Notes: generated by a model not told the origin, from the sequence alone. Counted from the first letter of the stretch, positions 1-8,464 are shown. The stretch is DNA of 31,885 nt from UBA4736 sp002404015 (GCA_036747295.1 DAIOCN010000031.1:1-31885); one strand, 5' to 3'. Numbers and translations are program-made.

Positions 1-58
1 AAACCCGCCGGCGACCTCACTATTTTATCACGAACTTTGGTTCCAGGACACTAGCGAA

Positions 59-1273
59 GTGGCCCTCGACATCCGCAACCCGGCCACCTTCCAGGGGCCC
101 GACGCGCCCAGCGACGACGACCTCGCCACCTGCGTCCACTGCGGGCTCTGCCTGAACTACTGCCCGACCTACCGCATGACCGGCCTGGAGACCGAGTCGC
201 CCCGCGGCCGCATCTACCTCATGACGCAGTGGAAGCGGGGCGGGCTGCCGTTCACAGAGGAGCTGGCGCAGCACATCGATCTCTGCCTGGGCTGCCGCAC
301 CTGCGAGCAGGTCTGCCCGTCTGGCGTCCCCTACGGCCGCATCATCGAGCACGGTCGGGCAGAGGTCGAGCGGCTGCGCCGGCCGAACCTCAAGAGCCTC
401 GTCGTGCGTCAGGGTATGCGCTCGCTCCTCGGCCACCCGACCCGGCTCAGGCTGGCGGGCCGGGCGACCCGGGCGGCGCAGGCGCTGCGGCTGACGGGGC
501 TGCTGCCCCAGGGCCGCCAGCTGCCCGGGCTGAAGAGCGCCTATCGGCCGCCGGCGGGCGGCGTGGCGCCGGCCATCGGCGAGAAGCGGTTCCGGGTCGC
601 GTTCCTGCTCGGCTGCGTCATGCCGATCCTCTACCGGTCATCCCACGAGGCGTCGGTCAAGCTGCTCCAGCTGGCCGGCTGCGAGGTCTGGTTCCCGCCC
701 ACCCAGCGCTGCTGCGGAGCGCTCTTCGCGCACAACGGCGACCTGGAAGGCGCCCGCAGCCTGCGCGACCACAACCAGCGCGCGTTCGGCGCCGAGGGCT
801 TCGACTACGTGGTGGTCAACTCGGCCGGCTGCAGCTCCCACATGAAGGACTTCTACGAGAACCTGGGCGTGCGGACACGCGACCTCTTCGAGTTCCTGGC
901 CGAGGTCGGGCTGCCAGAGCCCAGGCGGGAGGTGAAGGTCCGCGTCACCTACCAGGACGCCTGCCACCTGGTCCACGCCCAGCGGATCCGCAAGCAGCCC
1001 CGCGACCTGATCCGGGCCCTGCCCGGGGTGGACTTCGTGGAGATGAGCCACCCTGACATCTGCTGCGGCTCGGCCGGCCTCTACAGCGCGACCCAGCCGA
1101 AGATGTCGAGGCGCATCCTCGACGAGAAGATGGACGACGTCCTGTCGGTGCGTCCCGAGATGATCGTCACCGCCAACCCGGGCTGCCAGATGCAGCTCGA
1201 GGCCGGCGTGCGCGGGCGGCACGCCCCGATCGCCGTGAAGCACCTGGCGGAGCTGCTCGTTCAGGCCTACTGA
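59..1273 (+). CDS. glcF: Glycolate oxidase iron-sulfur subunit-like (GlcF-type) protein
   Basis: 404 aa from a GTG start. Two ferredoxin-type 4Fe-4S motifs lie near the N terminus (CVHCGLCLNYCP, Cys25/28/31/35; CLGCRTCEQVCP, Cys76/79/82/86). Two CCG domains follow, with CCG near residue 218 (RCCGALFAHNGD) and near residue 336 (ICCGSAGLYS). This order and length are those of GlcF, which passes electrons from an FAD subunit oxidising glycolate or lactate to the membrane quinone pool. No FAD subunit (GlcD/GlcE) is visible; only 58 bases precede the gene, so it may lie to the left. The stop is 14 bases from the convergent phosphatase gene. The related LutA and HdrD-like CCG proteins cannot be fully excluded, but the two-cluster plus two-CCG layout fits GlcF best. 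Confidence 0.85.
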   Translation: MALDIRNPATFQGPDAPSDDDLATCVHCGLCLNYCPTYRMTGLETESPRGRIYLMTQWKRGGLPFTEELAQHIDLCLGCRTCEQVCPSGVPYGRIIEHGRAEVERLRRPNLKSLVVRQGMRSLLGHPTRLRLAGRATRAAQALRLTGLLPQGRQLPGLKSAYRPPAGGVAPAIGEKRFRVAFLLGCVMPILYRSSHEASVKLLQLAGCEVWFPPTQRCCGALFAHNGDLEGARSLRDHNQRAFGAEGFDYVVVNSAGCSSHMKDFYENLGVRTRDLFEFLAEVGLPEPRREVKVRVTYQDACHLVHAQRIRKQPRDLIRALPGVDFVEMSHPDICCGSAGLYSATQPKMSRRILDEKMDDVLSVRPEMIVTANPGCQMQLEAGVRGRHAPIAVKHLAELLVQAY

Positions 1274-1287
1274 CTGGCGGAGCGCTG

Positions 1288-2088
1288 CTAGCGGTCGGTC
1301 TTCACCGCCCGGAGGACCGCCGTCTTCATGACCTGGGTCTTTTCGCGGGCCTTCTTGTCGCCCTCGACCCGGATCGCCGCCAGCGAGACGTTGTCGGGGG
1401 CGCCCAGCTCGCGGCACTTGGCGATGACGCGCTGGATGCCCTCCTGCAGGTCGCTGGCCAGCATCTCGCGCATCTCCTCGACACTGACACCGGCGGTCTC
1501 CACCCCATCGCTGCAGAGGACGACCGTGTCGCCGGCCTCCAGCTCGAGGCGCGCGGTGTAGGCGGCGATGTGGTCCCAGATGCCGACCGCCCGCGTCAGT
1601 CGGTGCTTCATGGGGTGATCCTTGGCCTCCTCCGGCTTGATGATGCCGAGCCGAACCTGCTCCGCGGGCCAGGAGTGGTCCTGCGAGATGAGACGCGCCT
1701 CGCGCCCCCGGAAGAGCCAGGCCGGGCTGTCGCCGACGTTGACCAACGCCAGCTCGCCCTTGTCCACGGCCACCACGGTGAGCGTGCTGCCCATGCCGGC
1801 CCAGGCCGGGTTTTTCGTGGCCGCGTCGTGCACGGCCGCGTTCGCCTCCGCGCTCGCCCTCCGCAGACGCTCTGTGTCAGGACCGCCGGCGCCGTCCTTC
1901 TCGAGCGTCGTGGCGAACGTCTCGGAGGCGATCGTGGAGGCCAGGTGGCCGGCCGCGTGGCCGCCCATGCCGTCGCAGACGACGAGCAGCACCTCGACCC
2001 CTGCGCGGTCCTGCCAGACCAGCACGGAGTCCTCGTTCTCCGAGCGCTGCAGGCCGGGGTCGGTACCCCAGCCCAGCTTCACGTGCAT
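1288..2088 (-). CDS. PP2C-family serine/threonine protein phosphatase
   Basis: 266 aa, ATG start. All PP2C metal-site motifs are present in order: RSENED near the N terminus, CDGMGGHAAG, VGDSPAWLF, LCSDGVE and GAPDNVS at the C terminus. It should therefore be an active Mn/Mg-dependent protein phosphatase. It is cytosolic, with no membrane segment or signal peptide, and is a bare catalytic domain of typical bacterial PstP/PrpC size. It lies 19 bases downstream of the FHA-domain gene in the same direction, so the two are probably cotranscribed. The PP2C plus FHA pairing is typical of phospho-signalling with a PknB-like kinase, but no kinase gene is in this window. No convincing Shine-Dalgarno sequence is seen near the start. 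Confidence 0.92.
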   Translation of the reverse strand: MHVKLGWGTDPGLQRSENEDSVLVWQDRAGVEVLLVVCDGMGGHAAGHLASTIASETFATTLEKDGAGGPDTERLRRASAEANAAVHDAATKNPAWAGMGSTLTVVAVDKGELALVNVGDSPAWLFRGREARLISQDHSWPAEQVRLGIIKPEEAKDHPMKHRLTRAVGIWDHIAAYTARLELEAGDTVVLCSDGVETAGVSVEEMREMLASDLQEGIQRVIAKCRELGAPDNVSLAAIRVEGDKKAREKTQVMKTAVLRAVKTDR

Positions 2089-2107
2089 GCCACAGCCGCA
2101 GAACCCT

Positions 2108-3826
2108 CTAGAGCAAGTTGAAGGAGACGGCGTTTTGCCCGATGGTGATGCGGTCCCCGTGCTTGAGCTCCTTCTCCTGCACGGGCTCGCCGTTGACGAG
2201 GGTCCCGTTGGTGCTTCCGAGGTCGACGATGAAGAACAGCGCCCCGCGGCGCTCCAACCGGGCGTGGTGTCCAGAGGTGGCGGGGTCGCGGAGGATCAGC
2301 TCGTTGTCGGGCGAGCGGCCGACCCGCAGCGCGTTGGCGCCCAGCCGGTAGGTGTGGCCGGTATCGGGCCCACCCTCGATCTTGAGCTCGGCCTGGGTGC
2401 CGTCGTCGGTCCCCGCGGTGGCCGGTGGCTGGGCGGACGGGCCGCCCATGATCATGGTGTCGCCGCCGACATCGGCGGCAGCCGCGGGGATGCCCGACGC
2501 TGCGGGCGCGTTGGGCTGCCAGGCCGGCATGACCGACGTGGCCTCGTGCTCGGCCGGCGGCTCCGGTTCTGCGGGGGCAGGCGCTCCCCAGGGCGGTGCC
2601 GCCGCTGCTGCCGGCTCGTCGGCTGACGGCTGGGGAACCAGGGTCTCAGCAGCGCCGGCGCCGGCGGCTGCGGCTGCGGGCGCGGCCCACGGTGTCTCGG
2701 CCGGAGCGGAGTGCGCCGGGGCCTCCCCGGCTGGGGGCTCCGACGCTGGAGCCTCGGCGGCGGCCGCGGGGACTTCCCAGGCCGGCGGGGCCGGGGCCTC
2801 AGGCGCCGGCGCCTCGGGGGTCGCGGCTTCAGACGATGCGGCGTCGGGCGTCACAGCTTCAGATGAGGCGGCCTCAGGTGCGGCGGCCGGCGGCGCCGGC
2901 GACGACCAGGCGGGAGCGGCCGGTTCCGCGGTGGCGGGAGCTTCGGGCTCGGGAGTATGGGCGGCGGCGACGTCAGCGGCGGCGGGTGGCTCGGAGGGGC
3001 CGGACCAGGCCGGCGCCGAGGCTTCAGACCCGGCCGGGGTGGTCTCGGTGGGCGCCTCCCAGGGCGGAGGCGCCGGGGCCGCCGCCGACTCGGCGGCCGG
3101 CTCTGAGGCCGAGGCTGCAGGACTGGCTGGCGCTGGCTTCTCGGGGATCGGCGACTCCCACGCCGGAGCGACGGCGGGCGGCGGCGACCAGGCCGCGGCT
3201 GGGGAGGCTGGGGCAGCCGCGGCAGGCTCAGCACCCGGCGGCTCCCAGGCGGGGGCCGCGGGGGCCTCCCCTGCTGAAGCGTCCCAGACCGAGGCGGGTG
3301 GGGCGGCCGCGGGAGCAGGCGGCGGCGCGGCCTCACCGGCCGGCTGGAGCGACGGCAGCGAGGGCTGGACGGCGCCCGGCGCGGGGTCGCCCCAGGCGGG
3401 GCCGGTGGAGGCCGGCGCGGCGGGCCCAGGTGCGGACGCGGGGGGAGCCGCGTCAGCCGGGAAGGCGGACGTTTCGATCGTGGGCGCGTTCCAGGCGGCC
3501 GCGGCGGGAGCCGCAGCCGGCGGGGGCGGCGCGGCCGGGGCCACGGGCGGTGGAGCGCCCCAGGCGGGCGCGCTGGCCGAGGGGGCGGCGGGCTCGGCGG
3601 CCACAGCCGGAGCGACCTGCGAAGAGGGCGGCGCAGCCGGGGCGGGCGGTGTCCAGGCGGGCATCGCGGCCGGCGCGGAAGTCGCGGCGGGCGGGATCGG
3701 CCCGGCCGCCGGCGGGCCTGGACGGGCCGCCACCGCCGCCTGGGTCCGGCGCCGTCGCGTCAGCAGGAACATGATTCCGGCGATGATCGCGATGAGCGCG
3801 AGGAGGATTACGGCAATCTCGGTCAT
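2108..3826 (-). CDS. Membrane-anchored FHA-domain protein with long Ala/Pro/Trp linker
   Basis: 572 aa, ATG start. Residues 1-22 form one transmembrane helix followed by an Arg cluster (RRRR), predicting a cytoplasmic C terminus. Residues about 30-470 are extremely rich in Ala, Pro, Ser and Glu and are punctuated by roughly fifteen Trp residues in (A/P)W-x-x-P contexts. The last 95 residues are a canonical FHA domain (VGRSPDNELIL, SGHHARLE, DLGSTNGTLVNG) with the residues that bind phosphothreonine. It is likely a phosphothreonine reader tethered to the inner membrane by a long disordered linker. The PP2C gene follows, suggesting a kinase/phosphatase circuit. The linker's composition creates long open frames on the other strands, which are not genes. 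Confidence 0.88.
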   Translation of the reverse strand: MTEIAVILLALIAIIAGIMFLLTRRRRTQAAVAARPGPPAAGPIPPAATSAPAAMPAWTPPAPAAPPSSQVAPAVAAEPAAPSASAPAWGAPPPVAPAAPPPPAAAPAAAAWNAPTIETSAFPADAAPPASAPGPAAPASTGPAWGDPAPGAVQPSLPSLQPAGEAAPPPAPAAAPPASVWDASAGEAPAAPAWEPPGAEPAAAAPASPAAAWSPPPAVAPAWESPIPEKPAPASPAASASEPAAESAAAPAPPPWEAPTETTPAGSEASAPAWSGPSEPPAAADVAAAHTPEPEAPATAEPAAPAWSSPAPPAAAPEAASSEAVTPDAASSEAATPEAPAPEAPAPPAWEVPAAAAEAPASEPPAGEAPAHSAPAETPWAAPAAAAAGAGAAETLVPQPSADEPAAAAAPPWGAPAPAEPEPPAEHEATSVMPAWQPNAPAASGIPAAAADVGGDTMIMGGPSAQPPATAGTDDGTQAELKIEGGPDTGHTYRLGANALRVGRSPDNELILRDPATSGHHARLERRGALFFIVDLGSTNGTLVNGEPVQEKELKHGDRITIGQNAVSFNLL

Positions 3827-3891
3827 TGGTTGTGAGGGGCTCCCTAAAAGCTCAGCTTCGTTGTTTCAGTTGCGCGCAGGCGCGCTCTGGA

Positions 3892-3919
3892 AGTATGCCA
3901 CCCGGTTAAGAAAGGTCAA
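3892..3919 (-). promoter_or_regulatory. Putative sigma70-type promoter for the FHA-PP2C operon
   Basis: On the minus strand TTGACC (3919-3914) is followed after 16 nt by CATACT (3897-3892). This gives a leader of about 60 nt before the FHA start at 3826. The -35 box overlaps the last codons of the glycoside hydrolase gene, which would let the signalling pair be transcribed independently of the galactose operon. The leader contains a GCGCGC-AG-GCGCGC segment (3872-3885) that can fold. Confidence 0.45.
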
Positions 3920-6570
3920 GTTAACTCAAAAGGACGATCGCTCGGACGCGTTTCCTCCTCGGCGACGCGGCCGGTCACCCGGACCCGGCCGCTCCCCACG
4001 CCGGGCACTGTGAGGTCGGCGTCCAGAGTGTGGTCGCCCGGTTCGAGCGGCTCCTCCAGCTCGATCACGATCTCCAGCGGCCTGCCCACCGGCAGATCGA
4101 GGCGCTTGGGGAGCGGTGCCCGACCCGATCCACTCTCGACCAGCACCACGGGCAAGGTCAGGGCCCGGCCGTCCAGGTGGAGGTCGGCCAGCCCGGTCAG
4201 GACCGCGGGCCGGGTCTGGTTGAGAAGCCGGAAGCGGAGGCCCTCCGGGTGCCGGCGCAGGCTGCTCCGCTCCACCAGTCGCTCGGCCAGGTAGGCCGGC
4301 AGCTGCGGCCGCCGGCGGACGACCTCCAGGTCCGCCGCCACGCGGAAGCCGAGGACTGAGGTGGACATGACCCTGTTGCCGGCGCGCAGCTCGGCCTCGA
4401 TCCGGTAGTCGCCTTCGGCGTCGAGAGGCAGAGTCAGGCTGGTGACCTGCACGGCTGGCTCCTCGGCGGTGGGCAGGCTCAGATCGGCCGAGCCGGAAAA
4501 GGACTTGCGCCGCACCGCGTCGCGGAGCCGCCCGATGCCGGACTGCTCGGGGGCGGCCTCCCGCCACACCGACCAACGAACCGAGGCCGGTCCGGTCAGC
4601 CGGGGGTCGTCGTTGACCACAACCAGGCGCATCACGACAGGCTCGGCGGGGCGGTAGCCAACCCCCCAGGGCTGGATCGGCGTGAAGGCGACGGGATCGA
4701 TGATGACGCGGCTGGCCGCCATCGCTTCCCGCACCGCCTCGTACGCCGGTTTCGGACGGCGGGCCGCGTCCAGGATCCCGAAGCCGATGCCCGGGAAGGT
4801 GTCCACCAACTGGTAGACGAAGCAGCCCCAGCAGGGTTCGAACTTGCGCTTGCGAAGCTGGTCGATGGCGTAGCGCAGCAGCCACGCCTGGTACTCCTGG
4901 CCGGCCAGGACGTACTGCTCCAGGCTCTCGTGGTCTGCGGGCACCCCGGCCCCGTGCTCAGCCCAGGCCGTCGGCTGGAAGCCGGCGTACAGCCAGCCGG
5001 GGTCCTCGGCGGCGACCGGCCAGCGGGCGACCAGCTCCTCCCACGCCGGCGAGTCCAGCACGGGGTGGGCCTGGGCGCCGAACTCGCTGACGAAGCCGGC
5101 GCCCACGTCCTCGAAGCCGCGCCAGGACCCCTCTTTCCAGCCCAGGAAGACGTGGCTGTCCAGCTCGCCCGAGGCGGCCAGCGCGGCGCGCCCGGGGTCG
5201 AGCGACTCGAAGAGTGCTTTGGCCTCCTGGTCGATGGTGTAGTTCTGGCGGACCGCGTGCACGTCGGCCAGCTCGGCGTTGGCCGCGATCCAGGGGGGGT
5301 CGTCGTGGGCAACCCAGAGCGCGACCGAGGGCCGGTTGTGGAGCAGGCCGACCATCTCGGGAACCTGTTCGCGCACCGCGGTCTCGAAGAACCGGGTCTC
5401 GTCGCCGGAGGCGTGGTAGGCGTACGAGAGGGTGAGGGGGAAGTCCGCGATGACCAGCATCCCGGCTGCGTCGGCCTTCTTATAGAAGTCGACGGGAAGC
5501 ACGTGGCCGTGCACCCGGAGCGCGTCCAGGTTGGCCTCCCGGGCCAGGCGGAGATCGGCCTCGAAACGATCCGGGGTGAGGAGGTCGAGCCGCATCCCCG
5601 GCGTGTAGCCGGCCCCGCGCAGGAAGGCCGGCCGGCCGTTGACGAGGACGCTCCAGGCGTCGTGCCCGGGCCGGATGAGCACGTCCCGAAAGCCGAACTC
5701 GTCCTCCGCCCGGGTCGACTCCCGGCCCTCCACGGCCAGGCTCACAGACGCCGCGTAGACGACCGGCTCGCCGTGGCGCCAGGGCGACCAGCGCCGGGCG
5801 CCCGGAATGGTGACCGTCATGGTGACGCTCTGCTCGCCACCCCCGCTGAGCCGGAAGTCGCGCTGCAGCCGCAGCGGGACCTGGCCGGGGCCCTGGACTT
5901 CGATGCCCAGCTCGCCCGCCATCGAGCGGCCGTCCAGGTTGCGCAGGCGAGCCTCCATCTCCAGCCGGCCCGCGTCGCCCGCCTCCAGCCGGGGCCGGAG
6001 GCGCAGCCAGTCCAGGATGACCGGCCCCGTGTACTCGAGCTCGACGCCCGCCCAGAGTCCGACCGGGACCTCCCAGGCGTAGGCCTCGGGCAGGCTGAAG
6101 TAGGCCGAGCCGGGATAGGGGCGGCTGTCGCCGTCGCTGAAGACGCCCATCACGTGGCGCTTTCTTGAGAGGTCCTTCTCCACCGGTGACTCGCAGCAGA
6201 CGATCAGCAGGTTCTCGTCCTTCAGGTACGGCGTGAGGTCGAACCCGAAGGGGCCGAAGTAGCCGTAGTGCGAGCCCAGCAGGCGGCCGTTGACCCAGGC
6301 GTGGACGGCCAGGAAAGCGCCCCCGAAGCGCACCAGGACGCGGCCCGTGTGGTCCGGCCTTGGGAAACGGGTGCGGTACCAGATGGCGGAGCGGCCTTCC
6401 ACGGCGGCCTGCTGAGCCGGCACCGCGATCGGCTCCCAGCCCTCGCCGCGACCGGCGGGCAGGCCCTCGGCCTCGCCCTCCCCGAAGGGCTCCCAGAGGC
6501 CCTCCCAGGAGCTGAGGGCGCGGACCCCGGCCGAGCCCTGGCGCAGCGGCAGCGAGAGGCAGTCGTTCAC
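3916..6570 (-). CDS. Glycoside hydrolase family 2-like protein (atypical acid/base site)
   Basis: 884 aa. The GTG start at 6570 makes a 4-base GTGA overlap with the galactokinase stop; the open frame upstream only mirrors galK. Order: jelly-roll sugar-binding domain (residues about 60-180, with WYRTRF and GGAFLAVHAWVNG), immunoglobulin-like domain (about 183-300), TIM barrel from about 305 (VNGRPAFLRGAGYTPG), then C-terminal beta domains. The nucleophile motif SEFG is present (Glu496). The acid/base site, normally Asn-Glu after a Trp on strand 4, reads LWVAHDDPPW (419-428), so no NE pair exists and Asp423 or Asp424 takes its place. There is no signal peptide. Operon context with galT and galK suggests release of galactose from an imported galactoside, but the substrate (beta-galactoside, glucuronide or mannoside) cannot be read from sequence, and catalytic activity is uncertain. 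Confidence 0.8.
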   Translation of the reverse strand: MNDCLSLPLRQGSAGVRALSSWEGLWEPFGEGEAEGLPAGRGEGWEPIAVPAQQAAVEGRSAIWYRTRFPRPDHTGRVLVRFGGAFLAVHAWVNGRLLGSHYGYFGPFGFDLTPYLKDENLLIVCCESPVEKDLSRKRHVMGVFSDGDSRPYPGSAYFSLPEAYAWEVPVGLWAGVELEYTGPVILDWLRLRPRLEAGDAGRLEMEARLRNLDGRSMAGELGIEVQGPGQVPLRLQRDFRLSGGGEQSVTMTVTIPGARRWSPWRHGEPVVYAASVSLAVEGRESTRAEDEFGFRDVLIRPGHDAWSVLVNGRPAFLRGAGYTPGMRLDLLTPDRFEADLRLAREANLDALRVHGHVLPVDFYKKADAAGMLVIADFPLTLSYAYHASGDETRFFETAVREQVPEMVGLLHNRPSVALWVAHDDPPWIAANAELADVHAVRQNYTIDQEAKALFESLDPGRAALAASGELDSHVFLGWKEGSWRGFEDVGAGFVSEFGAQAHPVLDSPAWEELVARWPVAAEDPGWLYAGFQPTAWAEHGAGVPADHESLEQYVLAGQEYQAWLLRYAIDQLRKRKFEPCWGCFVYQLVDTFPGIGFGILDAARRPKPAYEAVREAMAASRVIIDPVAFTPIQPWGVGYRPAEPVVMRLVVVNDDPRLTGPASVRWSVWREAAPEQSGIGRLRDAVRRKSFSGSADLSLPTAEEPAVQVTSLTLPLDAEGDYRIEAELRAGNRVMSTSVLGFRVAADLEVVRRRPQLPAYLAERLVERSSLRRHPEGLRFRLLNQTRPAVLTGLADLHLDGRALTLPVVLVESGSGRAPLPKRLDLPVGRPLEIVIELEEPLEPGDHTLDADLTVPGVGSGRVRVTGRVAEEETRPSDRPFELT

Positions 6571-7457
6571 CGGGCAAAGGCCCCATCTGCCGTCCGGAGG
6601 AAGATGGTGGGCCGCTCGACCGCGGCGGCGACGCCGGCCTCCGCCCCGGGTTCGACAAGCGCCAGGATGCTGCCCCCGAAACCGGCGCCCATGATCCTGG
6701 CGCCCAGGCACCCGGGCGCCTGCCAGGCTCGCTCAACGATCGCGTCGACCTCCGGCGTGGAAACTTCGAAGTCGTCGCGCAGGCTCACGTGGGACGCCAC
6801 CAGCAGCTCGCCCAGCCGGCGCCGGTCGCCGGACTCCAATGCGCCCACGAACTCCCTGACGCGATCGATCTCGGAACGGACGTGGCGAGTGCGGCGGGGA
6901 TCGTCGGCCTCTGCCTCCCGCCGGCGCTGGTTGTAGGGCGTGTCCGCCAGCCTGCGCCGGATGCCGGAGTCGATGACGGCGATCACCAGGTCGTCGGGGA
7001 ATGCGACCAGGCGGTACTCGAGGGTGGCGCAGTCGAGCAGGAGACAGTGGCCCGCCCTGCCCAGGGCGGACGCGAACTGGTCCATCACGCCCACCAGGAC
7101 ACCAGTCGCCGACTGCTCGGCGCGCTGGCAGGCGAGCGCTGCCGCCACGCCGCCGAGGTCGGGCCGCAGCCCCGCCGCCAGCGCCACCAGCAGCGCCGCC
7201 GAGGAGCTCAGGCCGGAGCCCGGCGGGACGTTCGAGCGCACCAGCACCCGGTGCGGCCCGCACTTCAGCTCAGCGCCGAGGGCCTCCACATAGCGCAGGC
7301 CCCCCGCCACGTCGCTGTCCAGCTCCCAAACCTGGGATGGCTCGCCGCTCGCCTCGACGAAGCGGTCCACGGCGCATGGCAGGACCAGGCCGCCCATGTA
7401 GTCCACGTGCTCCCCGATCAGGTTGACCCGCCCAGGCGCTCTAGAGGACCAGCTCAC
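6567..7457 (-). CDS. galK: Galactokinase
   Basis: 296 aa, GTG start, 17-base overlap with the end of galT. Contains the galactokinase signature GRVNLIGEHVDYMGG (residues 9-23), the GHMP ATP-binding loop PPGSGLSSSAAL, the catalytic-Asp region GVMDQFASALG and the third GHMP motif MGAGFGGS near the C terminus. It phosphorylates galactose to galactose 1-phosphate in the Leloir pathway, in the cytosol. At 296 residues it is shorter than typical GalK (about 340-390), yet all motifs are present, so it looks compact rather than truncated. The galactose-specific motif separates it from other GHMP kinases such as homoserine or mevalonate kinase. Its stop is coupled to the following glycoside hydrolase start. 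Confidence 0.93.
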   Translation of the reverse strand: MSWSSRAPGRVNLIGEHVDYMGGLVLPCAVDRFVEASGEPSQVWELDSDVAGGLRYVEALGAELKCGPHRVLVRSNVPPGSGLSSSAALLVALAAGLRPDLGGVAAALACQRAEQSATGVLVGVMDQFASALGRAGHCLLLDCATLEYRLVAFPDDLVIAVIDSGIRRRLADTPYNQRRREAEADDPRRTRHVRSEIDRVREFVGALESGDRRRLGELLVASHVSLRDDFEVSTPEVDAIVERAWQAPGCLGARIMGAGFGGSILALVEPGAEAGVAAAVERPTIFLRTADGAFAR

Positions 7458-8355
7458 GAAGGGTCTTTGCCGTGTCCTCGGCGCGGGCGTCGAGGATGAA
7501 GGCGCCCGCGCCCAGCTCCGAGCCGGCCAGGTACTTGAGCTTGTCGGCGGTCCGGTTGGGCGGGTAGAACTCTAGGTGCAGGTGAGAGTGCCGGTGGCCC
7601 CGCCCGGGTGGCCGCTGATGCATGGCCATCACGTAGGGCAGCGGCCGCTGAAAGAGGCGGTCATAGCGCTGGAGCAGCTCCTTCAGACACGCCGCCATCG
7701 CGTCCCCTTCGTCGCCGCCCAGGTCGAGCAGGCTGCCGCGGTGCGCGCGCGGCGCCAGGTGCACCTCGTAGGGCCAGCGCGCAAACGGCGGCACGAAGGC
7801 CAGCCAGTGCTGGTTGCCCGCAACCAGCCGCTCACCTCCCCCCTCCCCGGCCAGGACGTCGCAGTAGAGGCAGCGGCCGGTCTTTCGCCAGTGCCGGGCC
7901 GAGCTCTGCAGCTCCCGCTGCACGACCGGCGGGACGAACGGGTAGGCGTAGATCTGGCCGTGCGGGTGCGACAGGGTGACTCCGATCTCCTCGCCGCGGT
8001 TCTCGAAGATGAAGACGTAGCGGACTCCCGGCAGCCGTGACAACTCCGCCAGGCGGTCCTGCCACACGGAGACCAGGTCGCGGATGTGCGCGACAGGCTG
8101 GGCGCCCAGCGAGGAGTCGTGGTCCGGCGTGTAGCAGACGACCTCGCAGCGTCCCTGTTCGCCCGCGTAGGAAGGAAAGCGGTTCTCGAAGACGGCGATC
8201 TGGTAGTCGGGCTCGGGGATCTCGGTCTCCGGCCGCCCGGGCCGGGTCGGGCAGAGTGGGCAGTCGGCGGCCGTCGGGTGGTATGTGCGGTCCTGGCGCC
8301 AGGGGGCGACGGTGACCCACTCCTCGAGCAGGGGGTGCCAGCGAAGCTCGCTCAA
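7441..8355 (-). CDS. galT: Galactose-1-phosphate uridylyltransferase
   Basis: 304 aa from a TTG start at 8355 that overlaps the stop of a 25-codon ORF (TTGA). Motifs: DRTYHP and CPLC (metal site) near the N terminus, FENRFPSY, the catalytic SHPHGQIYAYPFVPP with the nucleophilic His of HPHGQ, and GHRHSHLHLEFYPP near the C terminus. It exchanges UMP between UDP-glucose and galactose 1-phosphate, the second Leloir step. Compared with actinobacterial GalT, the first 20 or so residues usually seen before the HPLL-W start are missing from this frame and resemble the preceding micro-ORF. No galE is in the window. Confidence 0.92.
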   Translation of the reverse strand: MSELRWHPLLEEWVTVAPWRQDRTYHPTAADCPLCPTRPGRPETEIPEPDYQIAVFENRFPSYAGEQGRCEVVCYTPDHDSSLGAQPVAHIRDLVSVWQDRLAELSRLPGVRYVFIFENRGEEIGVTLSHPHGQIYAYPFVPPVVQRELQSSARHWRKTGRCLYCDVLAGEGGGERLVAGNQHWLAFVPPFARWPYEVHLAPRAHRGSLLDLGGDEGDAMAACLKELLQRYDRLFQRPLPYVMAMHQRPPGRGHRHSHLHLEFYPPNRTADKLKYLAGSELGAGAFILDARAEDTAKTLRELVL

Positions 8356-8429
8356 TCGCGGCTGTAGAGGATCAGGTAGCGGCCGTCCTTCTTGCGGACC
8401 ACCCGCTTCTTCAGGCGAGGCTTACTCAA
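8352..8429 (-). CDS. 25-residue basic micro-ORF preceding galT
   Basis: TTG-initiated frame of 25 codons. The N-terminal half is very basic (KPRLKKRVVRKK) and it ends DGRYLILYSRD. Its TGA stop overlaps the galT TTG start by four bases, the same coupling geometry as galK to the hydrolase. The C-terminal DGRYLILY resembles the short DGRELIYxD segment that, from family knowledge, precedes the catalytic domain of actinobacterial GalT proteins. It may be a split-off GalT N-terminal segment, a leader peptide, or the trace of a frameshift in a once-fused gene. No clear Shine-Dalgarno sequence is seen. A GTG eight codons further in is an alternative start. Confidence 0.5.
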   Translation of the reverse strand: MSKPRLKKRVVRKKDGRYLILYSRD

Positions 8430-8456
8430 CGTTGCGCGAGGACATCGGCCACCGAG

Positions 8457-8464
8457 TTTATACT
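8457..8464. promoter_or_regulatory. Shared divergent -10 element (galactose operon / ncRNA)
   Basis: TTTATACT holds TATACT on the plus strand (8459-8464) and TATAAA on the minus strand (8462-8457). The plus element would start a transcript near 8471; the minus one near 8450, about 20 nt before the micro-ORF. No good -35 box is visible for either direction. Confidence 0.45.

Noticed and set aside
2352..4013. 553-codon open frame antisense to the FHA gene (Ala/Gly-rich)
   Set aside because: Mirror of the GC-rich Ala/Pro linker; the FHA frame has a real domain and membrane anchor.
6571..6711. Longer N terminus for the GH2 protein
   Set aside because: The extension is galK read in another frame (Arg/Gly-rich); GTG 6570 with the GTGA overlap fits better.
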